From the NCBI RefSeq assembly GCF_030269445.1, contig NZ_BSTJ01000019.1:1-64000 (forward strand): a stretch of DNA of 64,000 bases, read 5' to 3'. Position 1 is the stretch's first letter. Each line of letters opens with the position of its first letter. Of this stretch, positions 9,282-20,000 are shown piece after piece. The position numbers and the translations under genes are program-made. The notes under the pieces were generated by a model. It was not told the origin of the DNA, did no database searches, and saw only the letters and a list, made by a program, of their open reading frames with translations. This DNA is from Actinoallomurus iriomotensis. Lineage in GTDB: Bacteria > Actinomycetota > Actinomycetes > Streptosporangiales > Streptosporangiaceae.

Positions 9282-11336
9282 ATGAGCCCCTGGAAGCGCC
9301 GTCACCGTCTTCCGCTCGCCGTCGTCGGACTGGCCGCCCTGGTGGCGCCGGCCCTCACCGTCCCGCAGGCCGTCGCCGGCACCCCCGCCAAGGCCGGCGC
9401 GGCGCGGCCGTGGGACGCCTACAACCTGTCGCCGAAGACCCGGACCGTACGGCCCGTCGCGATCTACAACAACAACGGCACGGTGACCGACCCGTCCGCC
9501 GTGCTGAAGGGCAAGGCGACCCGGATCAGTGGCAAGGGCTCGTACGTCACGCTGGACTTCGGCAAGGAGGTCGGCGGACTCACCACGCTGCACTTCGCCG
9601 GCTCCGACGGCGCGCAGCGGGTCGGCCTGGTGTTCAACGAGTCCTCCGACTACGTGCCGGACGTCGTCTCCGACTCCTCCACCGGTGGGCCGCGCAGCAA
9701 CGACGGCATCCTGTACGCCGACGTGAACGGCAAGACCACCTACACCACGCCGGCCAGGTACCTGCGCGGTGGGTTCCGCTACCTGACGATCCTCCTGGAC
9801 TCCGCCGGGAGCGTGGACCTCGACGGCGTGTCGGTGTACTTCACCTCCGCGCCGACGATGAAGCACCCCGCCGACTACGCCAACTACTTCTACTCCAGCG
9901 ACTCGCTGCTGAACCGCATCTGGTACGCGGGCGCGTACACGATGCAGCTCAACACCATCGACCCGAAGACCGGCCGTGTCTGGGAGGCGCCCGCCGAGCT
10001 GTGGGACAACACCGGCGACGTCGGCGTGGGGAACACGATCCTCGTCGACGGGGGCAAGCGCGACCGCACCGTCTGGCCGGGCGACCTCGGCATCGAGATC
10101 CCCTCGGCGTACGCCGCCTTCAACGACACCGTCTCGGCGCGCAACGCGCTCACCACGATCTACCAGCACCAGAAGGACACCGGGGAGCTGCCGTACTCCG
10201 GGCCGATGATGAACAAGTACGGCTCCGACACCTACCACCTGTGGACCCTGTCGGCGAGCTACGACTACTACCGCTACACCGGCGACTCTTCGTGGCTGGC
10301 GAGCGTGTGGGGGAACTTCAAGCGCGGCGTCGACTACAGCCTCGCCAAGGTCGACGCGAACGGCCTGCTGTCCATCACCGGCACCGGCGACTCGGTGCGC
10401 ATCCTCACCAAGGGTGAGAACTTCACCGCCAACGCCCTGCTGTGGCGGGTCCTGACGACCGGATCGGAGCTGGCCACCGCCCAGGGCGACACCGCGCTCG
10501 CGGCGTCGTACGCGAGCAAGGCGGCCGCGCTGCGCACCGCCATCAACACCAACTTCTGGGACGACGGCGTCGGCGCGTACAAGTACTACCCGAACCAGAC
10601 GATCCACCCGCAGGACGGCAACTCCCTCGCGGTCTGGTACGGCCTCGCCGACGCGGACCAGGCCCAGCGGATCAGCGCGCAGCTGACCGGCAACTGGAAC
10701 GACGTCGGCTCCACCGCCCCCGAGAACAAGGGCAACCCCGGTGTCTTCTCCGGCTCCATCGAGGTCAACGCGCACTTCGCGGCCGGCGGCCAGGCCGCCG
10801 ACCAGGCCGGAATCGACCTGATCCGCCGCGAGTGGGGCTACATGCTGACCAACCCGCACGGCACCCAGAGCACCTTCTGGGAGTCCTACCGGGCGGGCGA
10901 GACGTGCCTGTTCTGCAGCAGGTACACCAGCCTCGCCCACGGCTGGGCGACCGGCCCGACCCCCGCGCTCAGCTTCTACGTGCTCGGCGTCGCCCCCGAC
11001 ACGCCCGGCGGGCGCACGTTCCACTTCATCCCGCACCCGGCCGACCTGACCTTCACCAAGGGCCGGGTCACCACCGAGTACGGCCCCGTCGACGCCTCCT
11101 GGCGGATCCAGAACGGCGCCTACCGCGCCGACCTCACCGCGCCGAAGGGCACGACCGGCCGGGCCGGCGTCCCGACTCTCGGCAAGAAGGTGCAGGTTTT
11201 CGTCAACGGGCACCTCGCGTGGAACGGCACCAAGGGCACGGCGTACGGCGCGCACAGCGACGGCGAGTACGTCTACCTCGAAGGCCTGACCGCCCACCAC
11301 TACACGATCAAGACCAAGCCCCTGGGGGCCAAGTGA
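9282..11336 (+). CDS. Secreted GH78-like alpha-L-rhamnosidase, short form
   Basis: A 684-residue protein with a Sec signal peptide (cleavage near AVAG). A jelly-roll domain comes first (about residues 40-200), then an (alpha/alpha)6 catalytic barrel. The barrel has the family variant DGGKRDRTVWPGD near residue 260, where the longer enzymes have DCPxREKLGW, and the segment TFWESYRAG near 536 carrying the likely catalytic base. It lacks the extra N-terminal modules of the GH78 enzymes downstream. The ATG at 9282 follows GCGAGG at good spacing and beats the upstream ATG at 9264. Its stop overlaps the GTG of the next gene (GTGA), showing translational coupling. Confidence 0.85.
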   Translation: MSPWKRRHRLPLAVVGLAALVAPALTVPQAVAGTPAKAGAARPWDAYNLSPKTRTVRPVAIYNNNGTVTDPSAVLKGKATRISGKGSYVTLDFGKEVGGLTTLHFAGSDGAQRVGLVFNESSDYVPDVVSDSSTGGPRSNDGILYADVNGKTTYTTPARYLRGGFRYLTILLDSAGSVDLDGVSVYFTSAPTMKHPADYANYFYSSDSLLNRIWYAGAYTMQLNTIDPKTGRVWEAPAELWDNTGDVGVGNTILVDGGKRDRTVWPGDLGIEIPSAYAAFNDTVSARNALTTIYQHQKDTGELPYSGPMMNKYGSDTYHLWTLSASYDYYRYTGDSSWLASVWGNFKRGVDYSLAKVDANGLLSITGTGDSVRILTKGENFTANALLWRVLTTGSELATAQGDTALAASYASKAAALRTAINTNFWDDGVGAYKYYPNQTIHPQDGNSLAVWYGLADADQAQRISAQLTGNWNDVGSTAPENKGNPGVFSGSIEVNAHFAAGGQAADQAGIDLIRREWGYMLTNPHGTQSTFWESYRAGETCLFCSRYTSLAHGWATGPTPALSFYVLGVAPDTPGGRTFHFIPHPADLTFTKGRVTTEYGPVDASWRIQNGAYRADLTAPKGTTGRAGVPTLGKKVQVFVNGHLAWNGTKGTAYGAHSDGEYVYLEGLTAHHYTIKTKPLGAK

Positions 11337-13843
11337 CCACGCCGTTCTCTCGGCGGGGATTCCTCGGTGTGGCGGGCGGTGCGGTCGCGGCCGTCGGCCT
11401 GGCCACACCGGGGAGGGCGGCCATGGCCGCCACCGCCGGCGCTGTCGCGTCGGCGGCGCCGTCCGTCGCGCCGTTCCCGCTCGGCGGCGTGGCGCTGCTG
11501 GGCGGCCGGTTCCACGACAACATGGTCCGCACCTGCGCGTACCTGAGGTTCGTCGACCCGGACCGGCTGCTGCACACCTTCCGGCTGAACGCCGGCCTGC
11601 CGTCCACGGCCGAGGCGTGCGGCGGCTGGGAGGCCCCGGACGTGCAGCTGCGCGGTCACTCCACCGGGCACCTGCTGTCCGCGCTCGCCCAGGCGCACGC
11701 GAACACCGGTGACGACGCGTACGCCGCCAAGGGCCGCTACCTCGTCGCCGAGCTGGCCGAGTGCCAGGCGGCGGCGTCGGGCGCAGGCTACAACGCCGGG
11801 TATCTGTCCGCCTTCGAGGAAAAGGTTTTCGAGCAGCTGGAGGCGGGCGGGAGTCCCTGGGCCCCGTACTACACCCTGCACAAGATCATGGCGGGGCTGC
11901 TCGACCAGTACCGGCTGAGCGGCAACGCGCAGGCCCTCGACGTGCTCAAGGGCATGGCCGCCTGGGCCGACGCCCGCACGTCCGAGCTCACGCACGACCA
12001 GATGCAGTCCGTGCTGCGCGTGGAGTTCGGCGGCATGAACGAGGTGCTGGCCGACCTGTACCTGCTCACGCGCGACCCGGCGCACCTGCGCGTCGCACGG
12101 CGGTTCGACCACGAGGCGGTGTTCGGCCCGCTCGCCGCCGGGCAGGACCGGCTGGCCGGCCTGCACGCCAACACCCAGATCCCGAAGATCGTCGGCGCGG
12201 TGCGCGAGTACGAGGCCACCGGTGACTCCCGCTACCTCGACATCGCGCGGTTCTTCTGGGAAACGGTCGTCCACCACCACAGCTACGTCATCGGCGGCAA
12301 CAGCAACGCGGAGCTGTTCTGCCCGCCGGACCAGATCGTCTCCCAGCTCGGCGAGAACACCTGCGAGAACTGCAACAGCTACAACATGCTGAAGCTCACG
12401 CGGCTGCTGTTCTTCCACGACCCGCGCCCGGCGTACATGGACTACTACGAGTGGACCCTGTACAACCAGATGCTCGGCGAGCAGGACCCCGACTCCGCGC
12501 ACGGGTTCTGCACGTACTACACCGGCCTGTGGGCCGGCACGCAGCGGCAGGTGAAGGGCGGGCTCGGCGCCGACCCGGGCAGCTACAGCAGCGACTACAC
12601 CAACTTCTCCTGCGACCACGGCACGGGGATGGAGACGCACACCAAGTTCGCCGACTCCATCTACTTCCACACCGGCGACACCCTCTACGTCAACCTGTTC
12701 ATCCCGTCCGAGCTGAACTGGTCCGAGCGCGGTGTCCGCGTCCGGCAGGAGACGGACTACCCGCGGGAGGACACCACCCGGCTCACCGTCGGCGGCGAGG
12801 GGCGGTTCGCCATGAAGATCCGCATCCCCGGCTGGACTCGCCACGCGCGGGTCCGGGTCAACGGCCGGGACGCCGGCGCGGCCCGGCCCGGCACCTACCT
12901 CACCGTCGAGCGGCGCTGGCGCGACGGCGACACCGTCGAGGTGACCCTGCCCATGGCGCTGGACTGGCGCAAGGCACCCGACAACCCGCAGGTCCAGGCG
13001 GTCAGCTACGGCCCGGTCGTGCTCGCCGGCGGGTACGGCTCCACCGCGCCGGCCACGATCCCGGCGATCGACCCGAAGTCGGTGAAGGGCGGTCCCGGCC
13101 TGACCTTCACCGCGACGGCGGACGGCGCCGGTGTCACCCTCGTCCCGTTCTCAGAGATCCAGCACCAGCGCTACACCGTGTACTGGGCGGTGCCGCCCGC
13201 CCCGGCACGGCCGCGCCTGACCGCCTCGTACCCCTTCGCGGAGGGCGGCGGCACGACGTCCAGGGACGCCACGAAGACCTGGCCGGACGCCACGCTCGCC
13301 GGCGGCGCGACCTGGACGAGCGACGGCGCGGTCGCCCTCGACGGTAAGAGCGGCCACGTCGCCCTGCCGCCCGGTCTGATCAGCGGGATGTCCGCCCTCA
13401 CCGTCGCCGCCTGGGTGAACCCGGAGGAGCTCGCCAACTCCGCCCGCGTGTTCGACCTGGGCTTCCACAAGAACACCTACATGTTCCTCACCGTTCGTAC
13501 CGGTCTGGGCAAGGCCCGCTTCGCCATGAAGATCGCCGGAATGGCCGCCGAGGACTACGTCGACGCCGCCGGCCCGATCCCGGCCGGCGCCTGGACCCAC
13601 GTGGCCGTCACCATCGCCGGCGGCTCCGCGGTGCTCTACTTCGACGGCGCGGAGACCGGCCGCAACGACGCGCTCGTGATGAGCCCGCTGCTGCTCGGCG
13701 CCACCCAGCTGAACTACCTCGGCCGCTCGCAGAACAGCAGTCATCCCTACCTGCACGGGCAGGTCGACGACTTCCGCGTCTACGACCACGCCCTCAGCGC
13801 CGCCGAAGTCGCGGCGCTGCACGCCGAAGGAAGGACCTCGTGA
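11333..13843 (+). CDS. Secreted GH127/GH146-type (DUF1680) beta-L-arabinofuranosidase with C-terminal LamG-like domain
   Basis: An 836-residue Tat-exported protein (FSRRGFLGVAGG at residues 5-16). Residues about 50-610 form a DUF1680 (alpha/alpha)6 barrel: LNAGLPSTAEACGGWEAPD, RGHSTGHLLSA, and the zinc/catalytic cysteine region (AELFCPPD and ENTCENCNSYNMLKLTR, about 324-352). Residues about 620-836 are a concanavalin-A/LamG-like module (AWVNPEELANSARVFDLG, YLGRSQNSSHPYLHGQVDDFRVYDHALS). Known members remove beta-L-arabinofuranose with a cysteine nucleophile held by zinc. The GTG start overlaps the upstream stop, and its own TGA overlaps the next GTG. The C-terminal module is probably a carbohydrate binder (inference). 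Confidence 0.87.
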   Translation: MTTPFSRRGFLGVAGGAVAAVGLATPGRAAMAATAGAVASAAPSVAPFPLGGVALLGGRFHDNMVRTCAYLRFVDPDRLLHTFRLNAGLPSTAEACGGWEAPDVQLRGHSTGHLLSALAQAHANTGDDAYAAKGRYLVAELAECQAAASGAGYNAGYLSAFEEKVFEQLEAGGSPWAPYYTLHKIMAGLLDQYRLSGNAQALDVLKGMAAWADARTSELTHDQMQSVLRVEFGGMNEVLADLYLLTRDPAHLRVARRFDHEAVFGPLAAGQDRLAGLHANTQIPKIVGAVREYEATGDSRYLDIARFFWETVVHHHSYVIGGNSNAELFCPPDQIVSQLGENTCENCNSYNMLKLTRLLFFHDPRPAYMDYYEWTLYNQMLGEQDPDSAHGFCTYYTGLWAGTQRQVKGGLGADPGSYSSDYTNFSCDHGTGMETHTKFADSIYFHTGDTLYVNLFIPSELNWSERGVRVRQETDYPREDTTRLTVGGEGRFAMKIRIPGWTRHARVRVNGRDAGAARPGTYLTVERRWRDGDTVEVTLPMALDWRKAPDNPQVQAVSYGPVVLAGGYGSTAPATIPAIDPKSVKGGPGLTFTATADGAGVTLVPFSEIQHQRYTVYWAVPPAPARPRLTASYPFAEGGGTTSRDATKTWPDATLAGGATWTSDGAVALDGKSGHVALPPGLISGMSALTVAAWVNPEELANSARVFDLGFHKNTYMFLTVRTGLGKARFAMKIAGMAAEDYVDAAGPIPAGAWTHVAVTIAGGSAVLYFDGAETGRNDALVMSPLLLGATQLNYLGRSQNSSHPYLHGQVDDFRVYDHALSAAEVAALHAEGRTS

Positions 13844-16800
13844 CCGGCACACCCCTGCGGCGGCTCGCCGCCGTGACCGCGATCGTCGCCACGGTCGGCG
13901 CGGCGACGGCGGTGCCCGCCGTCGCCGCCGGCCGCCCGGCCGTCACCGGCCTGCGCGCCGGAGACCTCACCGAGCAGCTCGGCATCGAGGACACCACCCC
14001 GCCGCTGACCTGGCGACTGGGCGGCACGGGCCAGAACGTCACCCAGGCGGCGTACCAGATCCAGGCCGCGACCAGCCCCGACCGATTCGACCGGCCCGAC
14101 CTGTGGGACACCAAGCGCGTGGCCTCCGGCGGCCAGCGCGTCGACTACGCGGGGAAGGCGCTCGGCAGCCGCACCCGCGTCTACTGGCGGGTCCGCGTGT
14201 GGACGACGCCCGGCGGCGTGTCGGACTGGAGCCGGCCGGCCTGGTTCGAGACCGGCCTGACCTCGGCCAAGGACTGGTCCGGCCAGTGGATCACCCATCC
14301 GGACTGGCGGTTCAAGGAGAAGCAGCCCACCCCGATCACGGTGAAGCTGCCCGAGACGACCGCCCGGTACGTCCGGCTCGACGTGACCAGGCTCGGCCTG
14401 CCGCTGGTGGAGAACCTGCCGGACAAGACCTACCGGCTGCAGCTCGCCGAGCTGGAGGTCCGCGACTCCTCCGGGACGAACCTGGCTGCCGGCATGACGG
14501 TCACCAGCAACGACACCGGTAACCAGGTCAACCACAAGTACCTGCCGAAGTATCTGACCGACGGCACCGAGACGACCAACCAGGAGCTCGCGGGCTGGTC
14601 CAGCTCGGCGTACACCTCCGCCGACGCCTCCGCCAAGCCGATCACGCTGACCGTCGACCTGAAGTCGGCCAGGACGTTCGACCAGGTGCTGCTCTTCCCG
14701 CGCACCGACGTCCCGGCGGCCGGCGACAAGGTCCCGTTCGCGCCCGTCGACTACTCGGTCTCGACGGCCGACGACGCCAACGGGCCGTTCACGACGCGGC
14801 AGACCGTCACCGGCCAGGAGCCGCCGCGGTCGCCGGTCCCCGAGGCGATGCCGATCTTCGCGAAGGATTTCTCGCTGCCGTCCGGCATCCGCTCCGCCCG
14901 CCTGTACGTCGCCGGTGAGGGCGTCTACGAGGCCGGGCTGAACGGCCAGAAGGTCGGCGACGCCGTGCTCGAACCGGGCAACACCGACGTCACCGACCAG
15001 GTGCCGTACGCGACGTACGACGTCACGAAGCTGCTGCGCAAGGGCGACAACGCGATCAGCATGAAGCTCGGCAACGGCACCGCCAACGTCATCTCCACCG
15101 TCGACCGGTACCGCAAGTTCGCGCTCACCCAGACCGACCCGGAGCTGATCGCCCAGCTCGAGGTCACCCTCGCGGACGGCAGCGTACGGCGCGTCGTCAG
15201 CGGCACCGACTGGCAGACCACGCTCGGCGGGACGACCTTCTCCAACTGGTACGGCGGTGAGGACTTCGACGCCCGCCGCGAGCCGACCGGCTGGGAGCGC
15301 CCCGGCGCCAAGCGGCAGGACTGGGACCACCCGATCGCGGTACCGAGCCCGGGGGGCGCGCTGACCGGCCGTATCCAGGACCCGGTCCGCGTCCAGGAGA
15401 CCCTCCAGGGCGCCAAGGTCGGGTCCGGTGACGGCTACCAGGTCTTCGACCTCGGCCGGAACATCGCCGGCTGGCCCGAGCTGACCATCCAGGCGCCCGC
15501 CGGGACGACCGTGCGGATGTACCCGTCCGAGAGCCTCACCAACGGCCGCGCGAACCAGTCGACCAGCAACGTCGGCGCCCCGATCTGGGACGAGTACACG
15601 ACCAGGACCGACGGCACGGAGACGTGGCACCCGCATTTCTCCTACCACGCGCTCCGCTACGTCGAGCTGCGCGGCGTGCCCGACGGCGCGACCGTCTCCG
15701 TCCGCGGCCTGGCGCTGCACGCCGACAACGCCTCGGCGGGGTCGTTCTCCTCGTCCAACGACGTGATCAACGGGATCCACACGCTGATCCGGCGGGCGAT
15801 CGAGAACAACATGCAGAGCATCCTCACCGACTGCCCGAGCCGGGAGAAGCTCGGCTGGCTGGAGCAGGACCAGCTCGTCTTCGGCTCCCTCGCCGCCAAC
15901 TACGACATGTCCGCGCAGCTGCGCAAGGTCGTACGGGACATGGCGGAGGGCCAGACCGACACCGGCCTGATCCCGTCCACGGTGCCGGACTACACGGTGC
16001 TCGCCGGCGCGTACCGCGACGACCCGAACTGGGGCGGCGCGTTCGTCGTCGTGCCCTGGGACCTGTACGAGACCTACGGCGACGCCGGCACGATGGCCAC
16101 GTACTACTCCCAGATGCGGAAGTACGCCTCCTACCTGGAGGCCCGCGCGGTGGACGGGCTGACCGACTACAGCCTCGGCGACTGGTACACCCCGGACAGG
16201 ACGTTCCCGAAGTTCGTCTCCGGTACGTACGGCTACTGGCGGGTCCTGGACACCATGTCCAAGATCGCCGGCGTGCTCGGCAAGACCGATGACGCGGCGG
16301 CGTACCGGGCCAAGGCGGACGCCAGTGCCAAGGCCCTGGCCGACAAGTACTACGACCCGGACACCGGCACGTTCGCCGGCGGCGGCCAGGGCGCCGAGGC
16401 GCTCGCCCTCGACATGGGCGCCGTCCCGGCCGACCAGCGCGAGCGGCTGCGGAGCCACCTCGTCTCCGGCATCGAGTCGGCCGGGTACCACCTGCAGCTC
16501 GGTGAGATCTCGCTGCCCAGTGTGTTCCGCGTGCTGCCCGACGACGTGATCTACAAGGTCGCGACGCAGACGACCAGCCCGAGCCTCGGCTACCAGGTGG
16601 TGCACGGCAACACCACGCTCGGCGAGAGCTGGGACGGCGGCAGCGGCCAGTCGCAGGACCACTTCATGCTCGGCTCGATCGACGCGTGGTTCACGAGCCA
16701 CCTGGCCGGCATCCGGCAGGCGCCCGGCTCGACCGGCTTCCGCAAGCTGCTCATCGCCCCGTCCGTCGTCGGCGACCTGACCCACGCCGAAGGCGTCTAC

Positions 16801-16962
16801 CGGACGCCGTACGGCGAGGCCCGGTCGGAGTGGACGAAGACCGACGACGGCATCCGCCTGAAGGTCACCGTGCCGCCCGGCAGCACCGCCGAGGTGCACG
16901 TGCCCGGCTCCGGCGAGGTGCGCCAGGTCGGCTCCGGCACCTGGACCTTCACCTCGAAGTGA
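13840..16962 (+). CDS. Secreted GH78 alpha-L-rhamnosidase (copy 1)
   Basis: A 1040-residue exported enzyme with a Sec signal (cleavage near AVAAG). Order: fibronectin-like N-domain (about 30-150), an inserted beta-sandwich resembling the rhamnose-binding CBM67 (ARYVRLDVTRLGLPL...LQLAELEVRD, about 170-300), Bac_rhamnosid_N, concanavalin-like domain, the (alpha/alpha)6 barrel and a C-terminal beta-domain. The general-acid motif DCPSREKLGWLEQD is near residue 664 and the general base probably lies in TTLGESWDG near 925. The overlapping GTG couples it to the GH127 gene. It is closely related to the next gene, including a nearly identical C-terminus (PPGSTAEVHVPGSG), so the pair arose by duplication. 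Confidence 0.94.
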   Translation: MTGTPLRRLAAVTAIVATVGAATAVPAVAAGRPAVTGLRAGDLTEQLGIEDTTPPLTWRLGGTGQNVTQAAYQIQAATSPDRFDRPDLWDTKRVASGGQRVDYAGKALGSRTRVYWRVRVWTTPGGVSDWSRPAWFETGLTSAKDWSGQWITHPDWRFKEKQPTPITVKLPETTARYVRLDVTRLGLPLVENLPDKTYRLQLAELEVRDSSGTNLAAGMTVTSNDTGNQVNHKYLPKYLTDGTETTNQELAGWSSSAYTSADASAKPITLTVDLKSARTFDQVLLFPRTDVPAAGDKVPFAPVDYSVSTADDANGPFTTRQTVTGQEPPRSPVPEAMPIFAKDFSLPSGIRSARLYVAGEGVYEAGLNGQKVGDAVLEPGNTDVTDQVPYATYDVTKLLRKGDNAISMKLGNGTANVISTVDRYRKFALTQTDPELIAQLEVTLADGSVRRVVSGTDWQTTLGGTTFSNWYGGEDFDARREPTGWERPGAKRQDWDHPIAVPSPGGALTGRIQDPVRVQETLQGAKVGSGDGYQVFDLGRNIAGWPELTIQAPAGTTVRMYPSESLTNGRANQSTSNVGAPIWDEYTTRTDGTETWHPHFSYHALRYVELRGVPDGATVSVRGLALHADNASAGSFSSSNDVINGIHTLIRRAIENNMQSILTDCPSREKLGWLEQDQLVFGSLAANYDMSAQLRKVVRDMAEGQTDTGLIPSTVPDYTVLAGAYRDDPNWGGAFVVVPWDLYETYGDAGTMATYYSQMRKYASYLEARAVDGLTDYSLGDWYTPDRTFPKFVSGTYGYWRVLDTMSKIAGVLGKTDDAAAYRAKADASAKALADKYYDPDTGTFAGGGQGAEALALDMGAVPADQRERLRSHLVSGIESAGYHLQLGEISLPSVFRVLPDDVIYKVATQTTSPSLGYQVVHGNTTLGESWDGGSGQSQDHFMLGSIDAWFTSHLAGIRQAPGSTGFRKLLIAPSVVGDLTHAEGVYRTPYGEARSEWTKTDDGIRLKVTVPPGSTAEVHVPGSGEVRQVGSGTWTFTSK

Positions 16963-16966
16963 CCCG

Positions 16967-17000
16967 AACGGGGCCCCGCTCGTACGGGCGGGGCCCCGTT
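16967..17000 (+). terminator. Strong hairpin between the two long GH78 genes
   Basis: A 13-bp perfect stem (AACGGGGCCCCGC with its complement, 8-nt loop) begins four bases after the GH78 copy 1 stop. It lacks a clear T-run, so it may be an attenuator or mRNA-stabilising structure rather than a full terminator, leaving the downstream GH78 genes at lower expression. Confidence 0.6.
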
Positions 17001-17025
17001 CCTCCCCGCCTCTGGAGAACTCGTG

Positions 17026-20000
17026 ATGAGACGCATCAGCCGCGGCGCCTCGGCGTTCGCGCTCCTGCTCGCCCTCGGCACGCTCGCCGCGCACCCCGCC
17101 GCGGCGAGCGAGTCCGTCGGGGTCACCGGCCTGCGCGCCGCCGACCTCACCGCCCCGCTCGGCATCGACGACACCACCCCGCCGCTGAGCTGGCAGATCA
17201 CCGCCACCGGCAGTGACGTGACGCAGACCGCGTACGAGATCCAGGCCGCGACCAGCGCGGACGGGCTCAGGCATCCCGACCTGTGGGACAGCGGCCGCGT
17301 CGCCTCCGCCGACCAGCGCGTCGACTACAAGGGACGCCGCGTGGGCAGCCGTACGCAGGTGTACTGGCGCGTCCGCGTCTGGACGCACGGCGGGGCCTCC
17401 CCGTGGAGCGCGCCCGCCACGTGGTCCACCGGGCTGCTGTCGGCCGGCGACTGGTCGGCCAAGTGGGTCGGCAACCCGGGCTGGGAGACCGCCCAGAACA
17501 CCCCGCACCCCATGACGATCAAGCTGAGCAAGGCGCAGGACGCCCGCTACGTCCGGCTCGACGTCACACATCTCGAGGGGTCGACCGTCGACCCCTCCTC
17601 GGCCGACCTCAAGCTGCGCCTCGAACTCGCCGAGATGGCCGTCGTCGACAGCACCGCGCCCGGCACGGACCTCGCCCGCGGCGCGACCGTCACCGCGTCG
17701 GAGTCCGACGACGCGGCGGGGGAGTGGAAGCCGGAGTACCTGACCGACGGGTCGGCCTCCTCCCGCCGCGCCCCGTACGGCTACCGCAGCGCCGAGCACC
17801 CGACCCGGGACGTGTCGGCGCACCCCATCACGCTGACGCTCGACCTCGGGCAGGTCCGCCACTTCGACCAGGTCCTGCTCTACCCCCGCGACGACACCAC
17901 GACGCAGTTCGCCTCGACGGTGAACTGGCCGCGTGACCTCGCCATCGACACCGGCACCAGCGCCGACGCGCTGACGCAGGTCACGAGGCTGACCTACCAG
18001 AACCCGCCGACCGCCCTGCACGACCAGCCCGCGGCCCTCCCGCTGTTCGCCCACGACTTCACGGTGAACCGGCGGGTCAGCGCCGCCCGCCTCTACATCA
18101 CCGGCGTCGGTGTGTACGACGCGACGCTGAACGGCGAGGCGGTGAGCGACGCCGTCCTGGAACCGCCGAACACCGACGTCCGCCACCGGCTCGTCGCCTC
18201 CACGTACGACGTGACGAGCCTGCTGCGCCAGGGCGGCAACCGCATCGGCGCCGCCCTCGGCACCGGGACCTTCGACGTCAACAAGACCCCCGACGACACG
18301 AAGCGCTACCAGAAGTTCGACGCCCAGAACGGCGCGCCCCGCCTCATGGCCCAGCTGGAGATCCGGTACGCGGACGGCAGCCGCCAGACCGTCGCCACCG
18401 ACGGGTCCTGGCGCACCACGCTCGGCCCCACCACCTTCAGCAACTGGTACGGCGGCGAGGACTACGACGCCCGCCGCGCCCAGCCCGGCTGGGACACCCC
18501 CGGCACCGCCCTCACCGGCTGGGACGCCGCGCAGGTGACCGGCTCACCCGTGCCGGGCGCCCGGATCGAGGGCCGCACCGCTCCGCCGATCGAGCCGGTG
18601 CAGACCCTCAAGCCCGTCGCGATCACCGAACCGCGGTCCGGCACGTACGTCTTCGACTTCGGCGTCAACGCCGCCGGCTGGCCGCGGCTGCGCGCCGACG
18701 GCCCGGCCGGAACGAAGATCCAGATGTGGCCGGCCGAGAAGCTGAAGTCCGACGGCACCATGACGCAGTCGACGTTCATCGGCCCGGTCCACGACACCCT
18801 CACCCTCGACGGGAAGGGCCCGCAGGTCTGGCACCCGCGGTTCATGTACCACGGGTTCCGCTACCTGCAGGTGACCGGCCTGACGTCGAAGCCGGCCACG
18901 GACGACGCGAGCTCGATCGTGCTGCGCACCGCCAACGACGCGGTCGGATCCTTCTCCTCCTCCAACGACCTCATCAACAGGATCCACGGCATCATCGACC
19001 GGGCGATCCAGAGCAACATGTACTCCGTCCTCACGGACTGCCCGCACCGAGAGAAGCTCGGCTGGCTCGAACAGGACAACCTCGTGTTCGGCTCCGTCGC
19101 CGCCGGCTACGACGTCGAGGCCTACTACCGGAAGATCCTCCAGGACGTCGCCGACGCGCAGCTGCCGGACGGCATGGTGCCCGACGTCGCCCCCGAGTAC
19201 GCCGAGTACTCCGAATGGGACACCGGCTACCGCGACGACGCGAACTGGGGCGGCACGCTCATCCGTGCGCCCTGGCTGATGTACCGCACCTACGGCGAGA
19301 CCCAGACGATGCGCGCGTACTACCCGAACATGCGCCGCTACCTGGACTACCTCACTTCCAAGTCCAGCGGCGGGCTGCTGCCCACCGGCCTCGGCGACTG
19401 GATCGCCCTGGACACCACCACCCCGCGCGAGTACGTCGGCTCCATCGCCTACGCCCAGCTCGCCGGCAACCTCGCCGACATCGCCACCGTGCTCGGCGAG
19501 AGGTCCGACGCCAAGCGCTACCGTGCCCTCGCCGACAAGGTCGGCGCGGCGGTCAACGCCAAGTACCTGGACGCCGGCGCCCACACGTACGCCACCGGCA
19601 GCCAGGCGGCCGACGCGCTCGCCCTGCAGACCGGCATCGTCCCGCAGGACCAGCACGCTGCGGTGCTCGCCCACCTCATCGCGAGCATCCGCGCGAAGGA
19701 CGATCACCTCACCGTCGGCGAGATCGGCCTGCCCGCCGTCATCGACGTGCTGTCCGCGGCCGGCCGCGACGACGTCGTCTACGACCTCGCGTCCCAGACG
19801 ACCGCGCCGAGCTACGGCGCCCAGGTCCTCAGCGGCTCCACCTCGCTCGGCGAGGCGTGGGACGGCATGGCCGGCAACTCCTCGCAGAACCACTTCATGC
19901 TCGGCGCGATCGACGCCTGGTTCACCGGGCACCTCGCCGGCATCCAGCAGACCGCCGACTCCGTCGGCTACCGCCACCTCCGGATCGCCCCGGCCGCCGT

